Below, in pieces: positions 1-8,571 of a stretch of DNA of 64,000 bases (positions within the stretch are counted from its first letter, which is position 1; each line of letters opens with the position of its first letter). The notes under the pieces were generated by a model that made no database searches, was not told the origin of the DNA, and worked only from the letters and a program-made list of their open reading frames with translations. Position numbers and translations under genes: made by a program. The stretch is from Pycnococcus provasolii (Eukaryota; Chlorophyta; Pseudoscourfieldiophyceae; Pseudoscourfieldiales), in NCBI GenBank assembly GCA_049487715.1, contig CP150566.1, positions 62,001 through 126,000 of the forward strand. Reading direction: 5' to 3'.

Positions 1-709
1 TCCAGAAGTGCGCGAGCTCAAAGTCCGTGAACGGCGCTACGAAATCCTCCGGGTTGATGTCCATGCATATTCCCAGACCCGCCCGAACGCCCAAGGGTGG
101 CGGCAAGTCGACGTACTGGAACCGCTCGCCTGCGCTTGCCCACACTTTATCCGTCGCATACAAGAACGTCTTGTCATAAATAGCAAGGATGTCACCCGCT
201 GCTGAGACGACGCACTGCGAATTGTAGAGCCTTTCCTCCTCACCATCACCGTCACCACCCCGTCGCGGGTATCCGCATACGACGACACACGCTAACAAAG
301 CCGCCCAACGCCGGCACCACGCGATGGTTGCACCACCCGACGGCGGCTCACACAGAGGCGCAATTTCTGCACGAGAGTTGAAAATGTACCCCGTGAACGC
401 CATCTCTGGCAAGATCAGGATATCCACAGATTCACGAAAAGACGGTGACGGCGATACTGCAACACCTCGAGGTCGTCCTGGTAAATCTCCATCCTCCAAG
501 TTACCAGAGTCCGTCCCATCATCCAAAGTACGAGAAAAGTACGATGTTAATAACGCATCAGCACGCAACATCGACAAGGAAGGCCTAGACCAAACAGGCG
601 CAAACTGAAGACAGGCAACACGCATAGAAGGACTAGAAGGACTAGAAGTATTATTAAGAGTAACACCTGAAGGCTCAAGGTCATCAAGCGACGCTGACGA
701 CGACGCCAT
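1..709 (-). CDS. NTA1: Protein N-terminal amidase (NTA1-like), 3' end beyond window
   Basis: This frame opens at the ATG at 709 and runs off the left edge, giving 236 codons without a stop. It is a carbon-nitrogen (nitrilase) hydrolase. After a Ser-rich leader of about 28 residues comes VACLQFAP, then LPEMAFTGYIF (catalytic Glu near residue 102), CGYPR, YNSQ, YDKTFLY (catalytic Lys near 180) and GICMDINPEDF (nucleophile Cys near 215). The YDKTFLY and CMDINP wording is that of NTA1, which deamidates N-terminal Asn/Gln in the Arg/N-degron pathway; that substrate is inferred from the family. A low-complexity insert at about residues 60-92 precedes the catalytic Glu. The gene diverges from the CDCA7-like gene, with 388 bp between start codons. 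Confidence 0.85.
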   Translation of the reverse strand, partial: MASSSASLDDLEPSGVTLNNTSSPSSPSMRVACLQFAPVWSRPSLSMLRADALLTSYFSRTLDDGTDSGNLEDGDLPGRPRGVAVSPSPSFRESVDILILPEMAFTGYIFNSRAEIAPLCEPPSGGATIAWCRRWAALLACVVVCGYPRRGGDGDGEEERLYNSQCVVSAAGDILAIYDKTFLYATDKVWASAGERFQYVDLPPPLGVRAGLGICMDINPEDFVAPFTDFELAHFW

Positions 710-1097
710 CAGTGAAGTGATGTGAAAAAGGCATAATGGGTCACTCATGTGACAAACCCAAACGAGTCGTTCGTTCGGGGATTAATTCCCGAGCCCAAAG
801 CCCCTCGGAATTACCTCTCGGAATTCTGGGTGTTCTGTCGCCCTGGAGCGAACGAACATTTCATCAGCATACGGCTTGTCATCATCGCTTGTCATCAGCA
901 CGCACTCACATACGCCATTCATTCATCACCGCACGCCATCACTCGCTTGCGCACGCGAATCATTCATCAACATACGCCATCACACGCGTGTTTCTTTCTT
1001 TCTTCTGAGGAGCACACGCACACCTCACTCACCTCCACCTCTAGTGACAGCCGACCTGCCTGCAACTATTGCCGACACCGATAGTTAGGTTCTCGTC
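710..1097. promoter_or_regulatory. Shared upstream region of two divergent genes
   Basis: This gap lies between the start codons of the NTA1-like gene (minus) and the CDCA7-like gene (plus), so both promoters should be here. It holds loosely repeated pieces related to catcagcatacg and cacacgccatcac between about 860 and 990, and a pyrimidine-rich stretch near 990-1010. I see no clear TATA box and no convincing coding frame. Confidence 0.45.
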
Positions 1098-2128
1098 ATG
1101 CAAACAAACAAGTACGAGCTCGAGCGCGAGGCTCGCATCGCGCAAAACAAGAAAAGAATGGCCGAGCTGAATTTGCTTTTCATCGCGCGAACCACCATCG
1201 CACATGCGCCTGCGCGTGCGCGTGCGCGTCTACCTGCGCCGACGCGCGTACGTTGCAGTTTGCCCGTGCGCGCGTCGGCAAGGCTTGTTGGCGCACAAGC
1301 GGAGCACGCACGAGGCTTGGGCTCAGACAGCGAGACGGACGACGAAGAATTCGTCACGCCCGCACGAGACGACCCGCTCCGACTCGGCGCAACCACCTCA
1401 GGAAAACGAGCGATCGAACGAGTCGTCTCGCGCAACACGTCCAGGAACGAGACATGGACCGGGGCTCGCATGCACGAGCTGCCGCCGCCACCACCCGGCG
1501 TGCGGCGCAACATGTCGTGTCACTGTTGCACGCAGTGCGTCGCGAGTCCTGGAGAGGAAATATGACGAAACCACTCGCGTGTTCGACTTGTGGAAAGTTT
1601 TACTGCGCGCGTTGTCTCTTCCACATCAATGGAGCTGCCGACATGGAGGAGGTCTACAACTTTATCGACGAGATGTCGGAAGACTGGTCGTGCTTCCACT
1701 GCACGGGGTCGTGCGCTTGTCAGGACAAGAGCCTGACAAGCCTCTACCGCCACGACAGCAAGCCTGGATACATGGCGCATAAGCACCGTGGGTGGGTGGG
1801 CGTTAACGGTGGATTCGCAGAAGCGGCGTGCAAACCACAGGAGTCGCTCCTCGACGACAGTTTAAGCGAGCGGCGCGTGAAGCGGAAGCTCACGCTTGAC
1901 AAGCCCGCACCTCCGCCTGTCGTTGCCACCGCGACGCCGCCTGCGGCACCCGTCCCTGAGCTCGCTGTCGGCGCCTCCATGCGCAAGAAGTTCGGGACGC
2001 GCTTCTTTAAGGGCACGGTCACAGAGTTGTGGCAGGAACCGGGCGAGGAGTTGACAGCGCACATCGTCTACGAGGACGGCGACGAGGAGGACCTCGGCGC
2101 GGAGGAGGCGCGCGCTTGCGTCGTGTGA
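1098..2128 (+). CDS. CDCA7-type (zf-4CXXC_R1) zinc-finger protein with Tudor-like tail; frame break inside
   Basis: Two overlapping frames together make one recognisable protein. From the ATG at 1098 the product begins YELEREARIAQNKKRMAEL, the helical start typical of CDCA7-family proteins. It continues through an acidic stretch (SDSETDDEEF) to the first zinc-binding pair, SCHCCTQC, near 1520-1540, and stops at 1565. The other frame picks up with CSTCGKFYCARC, then WSCFHCTGSCACQD, the remaining cysteines of the 4CXXC domain, and runs to 2128. The join must lie between about 1540 and 1570. A sequencing indel is likelier than an intron, because no intron of usable size fits. The C-terminus (KKFGTRFFKGTV, YEDGDEEDL) resembles a Tudor-like chromatin module found in algae. 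CDCA7 proteins bind DNA and activate the remodeler HELLS; that role is inferred. Confidence 0.65.
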
Positions 2129-2256
2129 TACCAACACTCGCTGCGTTCGGGCGGGATAGATCTACTGATTTCTTTTGTAAAAAAAGAATCAAGTTGTTTC
2201 TCTTTCAATTGCACACGAATGTTTTACATCTTTTACACTAACAGTGATGACAAATG

Positions 2257-3933
2257 TCAATCATGGCAATCATGATGAGAAATGTCAAATGACAAATGAG
2301 AAATGTCAATCATGTCAGCAGACGGATCGTACTCAGGCCACGGCGGGAACGGATCACGAGCCATGTCCAGCTTCAATCCAAGCTTCCATGCATCCTCCTT
2401 CGACGACGACGACGACGCCTCTTCCACCAAGCCACATTCCTTCGCCGTCACCAGACATGCGTCGAGCGCATGCTCGATTGCTGACTGGTCGAGGTTCTGG
2501 CCGATGATCACAACCTCCTGACGCCTGTCCTTCAGCACAGCACCCGCGTAGTCCTTCATGATCATCGCGTACTCCTCCGAGTCCTTCGCAGGCCAAGCCT
2601 CCTCCGGCTGGCACGACATCCACGGACCGCCGCAGCCAAACTGACCCACCGCGCCAGCCTGGCTCCATTCGCCAATCTGATCGTCGCGACCGGCGAGCCA
2701 CATGAAGCCCTTGCTGCGCAGGATGTTGCCAAAGCGCTTGCGCATGCGTGCCGACTTCGTCTTGGCGTCGCTTTCGCGCTTCGCAAGATCCGCCTCCTTC
2801 TCACCTCCCTTCTCCTGAGCAGCCGAGCTATCCTCATGCTTCACGACGAAGTGATCTTCGAGGAACGACATCAGACGCACAGGGTGGAACGGCGTGCGCG
2901 CCTTGTACACAAAGCTGCTGATGCCGTACTCCTCCGTCTCGGAAACGTGCGCCGCCTTCTCGCCGCTACTCTCCATCAGCATCGTCTTCAGCCAGCCTGC
3001 AGCCCGCGACGTCTTGCGCATGTCGAACAGACCCGTGCGAAGTACTTCGGAGAGCGCAACGTCGCCGTGCTTTGCACGAATCACGCGCGCCCCCGCGTTG
3101 AGAGCGCGCACCGCACGCTCCACCGCCACAGCCTTCTCCTCCGTCACGAGGTCGCACTTCGACAGCACAATCACGTCAGCAAACTCAATCTGCGACATCA
3201 GCAGCGGCGCCACGCTACGTTCGTCTCCCTCGTCCGCGCTTCCGCGAAAGCGCTCAGTAAGATCCGCGGATGTGCCCATGTCCGTGTCAAACCCAGCCAC
3301 GTCCACCAACGTCACGCACGTGTCGAGCTTCGCCAGCTCGTTCAGCGAGCCCTTCCCTCGCAGCGCCTCCACGATGGGCTTTATGTCCACCAACCACTCC
3401 GCCGACGGATTCGCGCCGCCGTCCTCCATCTCCATGGTGAACGTCTCCGCCACCTCGATCGGGTCGCTCACGCCAGTGGACTCGACGACGATCGCATCGA
3501 ACCTGTCCTCCGCCACGAGGTCCGCCAGCGCCTTGACGAGGTCCTCGCGCAGCGTACAGCAGATACAGCCGTTGTGCAACTCCACGAGCTTCTCCTCGCG
3601 CTGCAGCATCTTCGTGTTGCGCACGAGGTTGGCGTCGATATTCACCGCCGCCATATCGTTGACGAGCACCGCCACACGCACCGTGTCCTGCGCATGAGTC
3701 TGCTCAAGGATGCGCTTCAGCAGCGTCGTCTTGCCAGCACCGAGGAAGCCTGAAAGAAGCGTCACCGGAACCGTGCGCAGCGTTTGGGTCTTCGCTGTCG
3801 GTATTTCTGCAACCGCGGCAGCCGCGAAAGGAGACCATGCACCCGGCTGAAATGGTGCCGGCGCTTCGGCAACCGCGGCGGCGGCGGCGAACGGAGACCA
3901 TGCACCCACCTGAAATGGTACTGGTGGCAGCAA
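2257..3933 (-). CDS. CobW/COG0523 GTPase, duplicated second copy without its own ATG
   Basis: This is a complete CobW-type P-loop GTPase: Walker A GFLGAGKTTLL, the metal-binding CICC in NGCICCTLRED, SKCDLV (NKxD-like), then the CobW_C domain (GFMWLAGRDDQIGEW). Family members are metal-transfer GTPases; the zinc chaperone ZNG1 is one branch. Almost the whole domain (2315-3781) matches 4015-5481 with only a handful of base differences. The frame opens at 3933 with TTG, and the first in-frame ATG lies inside the GTPase domain, so it is not a free-standing gene as it stands. Its leader carries two copies of a GAWSPFAAAA unit, each preceded by ccatttcag, a good 3' splice site. It may therefore be a spliced continuation of the upstream CobW gene, or a pseudogene. 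The last residues after SAD are not homologous to the other copy. Confidence 0.7.
   Translation of the reverse strand: MLPPVPFQVGAWSPFAAAAAVAEAPAPFQPGAWSPFAAAAVAEIPTAKTQTLRTVPVTLLSGFLGAGKTTLLKRILEQTHAQDTVRVAVLVNDMAAVNIDANLVRNTKMLQREEKLVELHNGCICCTLREDLVKALADLVAEDRFDAIVVESTGVSDPIEVAETFTMEMEDGGANPSAEWLVDIKPIVEALRGKGSLNELAKLDTCVTLVDVAGFDTDMGTSADLTERFRGSADEGDERSVAPLLMSQIEFADVIVLSKCDLVTEEKAVAVERAVRALNAGARVIRAKHGDVALSEVLRTGLFDMRKTSRAAGWLKTMLMESSGEKAAHVSETEEYGISSFVYKARTPFHPVRLMSFLEDHFVVKHEDSSAAQEKGGEKEADLAKRESDAKTKSARMRKRFGNILRSKGFMWLAGRDDQIGEWSQAGAVGQFGCGGPWMSCQPEEAWPAKDSEEYAMIMKDYAGAVLKDRRQEVVIIGQNLDQSAIEHALDACLVTAKECGLVEEASSSSSKEDAWKLGLKLDMARDPFPPWPEYDPSADMIDISHLSFDISHHDCHD
2315..3781. repeat. Tandem segmental duplication, copy A
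   Basis: This segment of 1467 bp matches 4015-5481 in direct orientation at an offset of exactly 1700 bp, with roughly half a dozen single-base differences seen by eye and no indels. It covers the whole CobW GTPase domain. A 233 bp unrelated spacer separates the copies. Confidence 0.95.
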
Positions 3934-6900
3934 TTGGGTATCACCTTTCTGAATGTCCTGCTTCTGGTCGTGCTGTTGGTCATGGTGGTCGTGCTTTGGT
4001 CATGGTGGTCGTGCTCAGCAGATGGATCGTACTCAGGCCACGGCGGGAACGGATCACGAGCCATGTCCAGCTTCAATCCAAGCTTCCATGCATCCTCCTT
4101 CGACGACGACGACGACGCCTCTTCCACCAAGCCACATTCCTTCGCCGTCACCAGACATGCGTCGAGCGCATGCTCGATTGCTGACTGGTCGAGGTTCTGA
4201 CCGATGATCACAACCTCCTGACGCCTGTCCTTCAGCACAGCACCCGCGTAGTCCTTCATAATCATCGCGTACTCCTCCGAGTCCTTCGCAGGCCAAGCCT
4301 CCTCCGGCTGGCACGACATCCACGGACCGCCGCAGCCAAACTGACCCACCGCGCCAGCTTGGCTCCATTCGCCAATCTGATCGTCGCGACCGGCGAGCCA
4401 CATGAAGCCCTTGCTGCGCAGGATGTTGCCAAAGCGCTTGCGCATGCGTGCCGACTTCGTCTTGGCGTCGCTTTCGCGCTTCGCAAGATCCGCCTCCTTC
4501 TCACCTCCCTTCTCCTGAGCAGCCGAGCTATCCTCATGCTTCACGACGAAGTGATCTTCGAGGAACGACATCAGACGCACAGGGTGGAACGGCGTGCGCG
4601 CCTTGTACACGAAGCTGCTGATGCCGTACTCCTCCGTCTCGGAAACGTGCGCCGCCTTCTCGCCACTACTCTCCATCAGCATCGTCTTCAGCCAGCCTGC
4701 AGCCCGCGACGTCTTGCGCATGTCGAACAGACCCGTGCGAAGTACTTCGGAGAGCGCAACGTCGCCGTGCTTTGCACGAATCACGCGCGCCTCCGCGTTG
4801 AGAGCGCGCACCGCACGCTCCACCGCCACAGCCTTCTCCTCCGTCACGAGGTCGCACTTCGACAGCACAATCACGTCAGCAAACTCAATCTGCGACATCA
4901 GCAGCGGCGCCACGCTACGTTCGTCTCCCTCGTCCGCGCTTCCGCGAAAGCGCTCAGTAAGATCCGCGGATGTGCCCATGTCCGTGTCAAACCCAGCCAC
5001 GTCCACCAACGTCACGCACGTGTCGAGCTTCGCCAGCTCGTTCAGCGAGCCCTTCCCTCGCAGCGCCTCCACGATGGGCTTTATGTCCACCAACCACTCC
5101 GCCGACGGATTCGCGCCGCCGTCCTCCATCTCCATGGTGAACGTCTCCGCCACCTCGATCGGGTCGCTCACGCCAGTGGACTCGACGACGATCGCATCGA
5201 ACCTGTCCTCCGCCACGAGGTCCGCCAGCGCCTTGACGAGGTCCTCGCGCAGCGTACAGCAGATACAGCCGTTGTGCAACTCCACGAGCTTCTCCTCGCG
5301 CTGCAGCATCTTCGTGTTGCGCACGAGGTTGGCGTCGATATTCACCGCCGCCATATCGTTGACGAGCACCGCCACACGCACCGTGTCCTGCGCATGAGTC
5401 TGCTCAAGGATGCGCTTCAGCAGCGTCGTCTTGCCAGCACCGAGGAAGCCTGAAAGAAGCGTCACCGGAACCGTGCGCAGCTTTTTAGTCTTCGCCAAAG
5501 TCTTCGCTGCCGGTGTTTTTGCCGCAGGCAATTTGGCCACCGTCGGTTTTGTCGCTACCGGCACTTCTAACTTCTTCTGTGGCTGCGATCGAATACCTCC
5601 AGTAAGAAATTCCTGTCCAAAAATGCCGCCATACTTGTGCTCGAGAATGCCCGCGACATGAGCATTCCGCAAGGCCATGGCTGCCGCTTCGAGACAAGCC
5701 GCGGCTGCTGATGCATACGCCTCCTTTCCTCGCTGTACCGCGGCGATGGCATTCGGGAACGTGTACCAGTCGTAGTAGTCCTCGTCATCCTCCATGTCCG
5801 CATCCTCGAGTGGGCCGGGGGGAGGCGGATGTTTCGCGTAGAAGAAGTACACATCCGTGCGACATCCTGGCGCGTGGTACAGCGCCACAGGTGGCACGTT
5901 GGGTGACAGAGGCACGAGTTCGCTGTCGCCGTCAACGTCGCAAAACGTGCTCACGCTCTCCCGTGCGCGCTCCACCGGATCGGTGCCTAGCGCGAAAGGC
6001 ATCGCGGGAAGTACCATGCCCTGCCATAGCGGCGCCTTCGACAGCGATCGCACCAGCACGCAGCGGTTGCCACGCAGCACAAGCCCACCCACGCAGTGCT
6101 TTGCGCTCGAGGAGGCTGGATGCTCGGTGGTTGCGGGACGAATCGCCTCGTCGTCACGAGAATTCGTGGCGGCTTTCGATGGTGCTGGCGGTTCGGGAGC
6201 TGGCGGCGCGTTCGGCTTCGTCGCCGCAACGGTAGCGGCAGCCGCCGCCGCCGCCGCCTCTGCCGCCTCCTCCTCCATCACCCCGCTGTTGAAGACGTCG
6301 ATGGTCACGTCCTCAGCCATGGGCGTGTACTGCTTCGTCGTCCTGTCCATCTCGATGCTGAGCGACGCGAGCCACACCGACCTTCCCAACAAGTCGTACG
6401 TGTCTGGGTCCCACGCCGGCGGCGACGAGGTGATGTGCGCGCCGTCGAGCGCGTCTGGCTCGTCTGACACCGCGGCGGCGAATGCACGCGCGAGAAGCAC
6501 GGCTGCTTCGCCGTCTCCGCACACCGCCGTTCTCCCGTCGGGATAAGCGCCACGGAGCAGCGGCTCGAGATGCGAACGGCTGGCCTCGTCCTGAAACACG
6601 ACGTCCACGGGCACGTTAGCAGGCGCGTTGCGTCCATACGCCTTGCGCCAGTCAGGTGTGAGCATGAGTCGTTCGCACACCTTGGACACCTGGGGGTGCA
6701 GCAGCACGAGTCGGCTCGCGTTGGGTGTGCGCGCTTGGTCTCCACGCATGAGCTTCAGCAGCAGCGTGCACGCTGCCCCTGCGGCAATCATCGCCGCGCC
6801 GCTGATTGAGAGTTTTTCGACGGCGCGTGCGACAGGCTTACCGAGTCTCTTTCCGAGCACCGTCGCGCCCGCCTCCGCCTCGAGTTCTGCCGCCATGTCC

Positions 6901-7274
6901 TTCGGCGCCGCTAGTGGTGCGGCGTCAACGATGCAAATGTCTGTGGGCACATCGCTCTGTCCTTCTGCCGCCGCCGCCGCCAAAGAGGCCAGAGCCGACG
7001 CGACGGCGCGAAGCGTCTTGAACGCTTCGACATTCCACACATTTGCCGAACCCAACCCTTCCGAACCGCTAGGAGCCAGGAGGAGAAGTGCTGTTGAGCA
7101 GGATGCGCACGTATCTTTCACGGGGCAGTAGCCTAAGCTACATGCGAAGTAGCGCACGCCAAAACCACATGAAGAGTCGTACTCATCAGCAGGAGCAGAC
7201 ACGGAGGAGGACGCAGAGGCAGAGGCTGAGGCTGAGGCGGCGAGATGCTGCTTCGCACGGGCCTTGCGCGACAT
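3762..7274 (-). CDS. Large CobW GTPase with Nudix-like N-terminal half
   Basis: The frame is 1170 aa from the ATG at 7274. The N-terminal 330 residues are alanine-rich and unrecognised. Residues about 385-540 look like a Nudix fold (CVGGLVLRGNRCVLVRS, WQGMVLP, VYFFYAKHPPP) but lack the GX5EX7REUXEEXGU catalytic box, so they are probably inactive or a binding domain. From about residue 600 comes a full CobW GTPase (GFLGAGKTTLL, CICC, CobW_C). The last 90 residues after EYDPSAE run through the spacer into the neighbouring duplicate in a different frame and look non-coding (RSPPPPRLPKRRHH). The true C-terminus may differ by splicing; a GTGATA donor at 3944 would keep phase. Metal-chaperone function is inferred from the CICC motif. 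Confidence 0.75.
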   Translation of the reverse strand: MSRKARAKQHLAASASASASASSSVSAPADEYDSSCGFGVRYFACSLGYCPVKDTCASCSTALLLLAPSGSEGLGSANVWNVEAFKTLRAVASALASLAAAAAEGQSDVPTDICIVDAAPLAAPKDMAAELEAEAGATVLGKRLGKPVARAVEKLSISGAAMIAAGAACTLLLKLMRGDQARTPNASRLVLLHPQVSKVCERLMLTPDWRKAYGRNAPANVPVDVVFQDEASRSHLEPLLRGAYPDGRTAVCGDGEAAVLLARAFAAAVSDEPDALDGAHITSSPPAWDPDTYDLLGRSVWLASLSIEMDRTTKQYTPMAEDVTIDVFNSGVMEEEAAEAAAAAAAATVAATKPNAPPAPEPPAPSKAATNSRDDEAIRPATTEHPASSSAKHCVGGLVLRGNRCVLVRSLSKAPLWQGMVLPAMPFALGTDPVERARESVSTFCDVDGDSELVPLSPNVPPVALYHAPGCRTDVYFFYAKHPPPPGPLEDADMEDDEDYYDWYTFPNAIAAVQRGKEAYASAAAACLEAAAMALRNAHVAGILEHKYGGIFGQEFLTGGIRSQPQKKLEVPVATKPTVAKLPAAKTPAAKTLAKTKKLRTVPVTLLSGFLGAGKTTLLKRILEQTHAQDTVRVAVLVNDMAAVNIDANLVRNTKMLQREEKLVELHNGCICCTLREDLVKALADLVAEDRFDAIVVESTGVSDPIEVAETFTMEMEDGGANPSAEWLVDIKPIVEALRGKGSLNELAKLDTCVTLVDVAGFDTDMGTSADLTERFRGSADEGDERSVAPLLMSQIEFADVIVLSKCDLVTEEKAVAVERAVRALNAEARVIRAKHGDVALSEVLRTGLFDMRKTSRAAGWLKTMLMESSGEKAAHVSETEEYGISSFVYKARTPFHPVRLMSFLEDHFVVKHEDSSAAQEKGGEKEADLAKRESDAKTKSARMRKRFGNILRSKGFMWLAGRDDQIGEWSQAGAVGQFGCGGPWMSCQPEEAWPAKDSEEYAMIMKDYAGAVLKDRRQEVVIIGQNLDQSAIEHALDACLVTAKECGLVEEASSSSSKEDAWKLGLKLDMARDPFPPWPEYDPSAEHDHHDQSTTTMTNSTTRSRTFRKVIPNCCHQYHFRWVHGLRSPPPPRLPKRRHHFSRVHGLLSRLPRLQKYRQRRPKRCARFR
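4015..5481. repeat. Tandem segmental duplication, copy B
   Basis: This is the partner of 2315-3781 and forms the 3' half of the 1170-codon CobW gene. Similarity ends abruptly at gtgcgcag, after which the two copies have unrelated Ala/Lys-rich and Ala/Pro-rich linkers. Confidence 0.95.
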
Positions 7275-7383
7275 AGGATGATGATGATAAAAAAATAAAA
7301 ATAATGACGTCGAATTCTTTTGGTTGGCGGCGGCGGATTCCGATTCCCAAAAAAAAAAAAGACACGCATCCCCCCCCCGGGCC

Positions 7384-8482
7384 TCAGGCCACCTCCGAGG
7401 TCCGGGCCCCCTCCCCCCCCGCCCGGGCCCGATTAGCGATTAGCGAGCGATGCGTGTGGTGCGTGCTACGTGGCGCGCGCGGTGACGCGCCCGAGCAGGT
7501 CCGCCGGCGCCATGCAAGGCTCACGAGCCACGTCGGCAACGCTCGACCTCGGCGTGAAGAGGCCGTACGCGAGCGCGAACCGCGCGAGCGCCTTAGTGTT
7601 GCCAATGACGTCGTTGTCGAGCGGACGTGGTGGTAAGGAGGCTTAAGCATGTTTCCTCCAACCAAGTCTGTAAACATGGCATGTTGAAAGTCCATGATAC
7701 GAGCATGAAACTCCTCAATATATCCAACATATTTCTTTCTGTTTTCTGTGTTCGTGTTGAATACTCTGGCCATGTCATATTTCGCAACTTTGACCATGAT
7801 AGGTGATATACCTTATTACCTTCGGAAGGCGTCTTAGGTAACCGTTTTAGTAGGTTCTCGTTCACCTGCCGACGTGTTCGACGTATGTTCTGCATTGTAC
7901 TCATTTTCGCTGATAGTTGCCAATCGATGCATCTCCGATGAGGGTAATTCGGTACAAGGTAAATTTCCACGACGAAGGATTTCATTTTCGATGAATTCAG
8001 CTGCCCTTTGTCTTATCAACAAAGACATCAACAAAGATCTTGTCCAACCATAAAACCCAAAAGAAAGTATTGTGTGTGTGGTCCAGTCGCAAGGCGGTGA
8101 AGACACCGTCCAAGAGTGGACTTCTTTCCGCCGACAACAAGGAAACCAAGCCAAGAGAAGAGTAGGTAGGCGTGTATCCCCATGAGGTGTTCCTTTTGAC
8201 GTGTTTGGCTTCGGGTCCGGCTACGGCTATACAACAAGCTTGACCTTGAACGTCTTGAGCTGTGGCCACAAACCGACGGTACACTCCTGGTCGTAGTTGG
8301 TCGTAGTCCCACTTAAACCCTGTGTAGAGCAAGTAAGCCGACTCTGCCGCACGTCCGCCAGACGCCCACGTTTGTCGCAGAGTTGTGCCATCGAACGATC
8401 CGCGTAGAACGCTCGCCACTTCCTTCACAAGTATATGTTCAACCCCGTATCCCCGTGTAAGGCCGGAACTCTGAGGAGTCAT
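7384..8482 (-). pseudogene. AT-richer block of broken reading frames, unrecognised
   Basis: Three overlapping minus-strand frames cover this block. 7997-8482 gives 161 aa from an ATG, with WASGGRAAESAYLLYTGFKW and FVATAQDVQGQACCIAVAG. A second frame continues with RQRAAEFIENEILRRG to 7834. A third (7384-7797) has ARVFNTNTENRKKYVGYIEE. Each looks protein-like for 50-160 residues and then breaks, as in a decayed gene with frameshifts, though a multi-exon gene cannot be excluded. Base composition from 7640 to 8480 is clearly more AT-rich than the flanking genes. A GC-rich tail (7460-7620) reads NDVIGNTKALARFALAYG in yet another frame. I do not recognise a family. Confidence 0.3.
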
Positions 8483-8571
8483 CCTGAGTGAGCCAAATCT
8501 CAGGAGGGCAAATCTCCAGTTTTTCCCACCACAGGATCGTGATATTTGCTATCTGTTGAAATTTCCGAGTC

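Noticed and set aside
2836-3753. Long plus-strand ORF (305 aa, His/Arg-rich), repeated at 4359-5453
   Set aside because: Antisense shadow of the CobW GTPase; composition is that of reverse-complemented GC-rich coding DNA.
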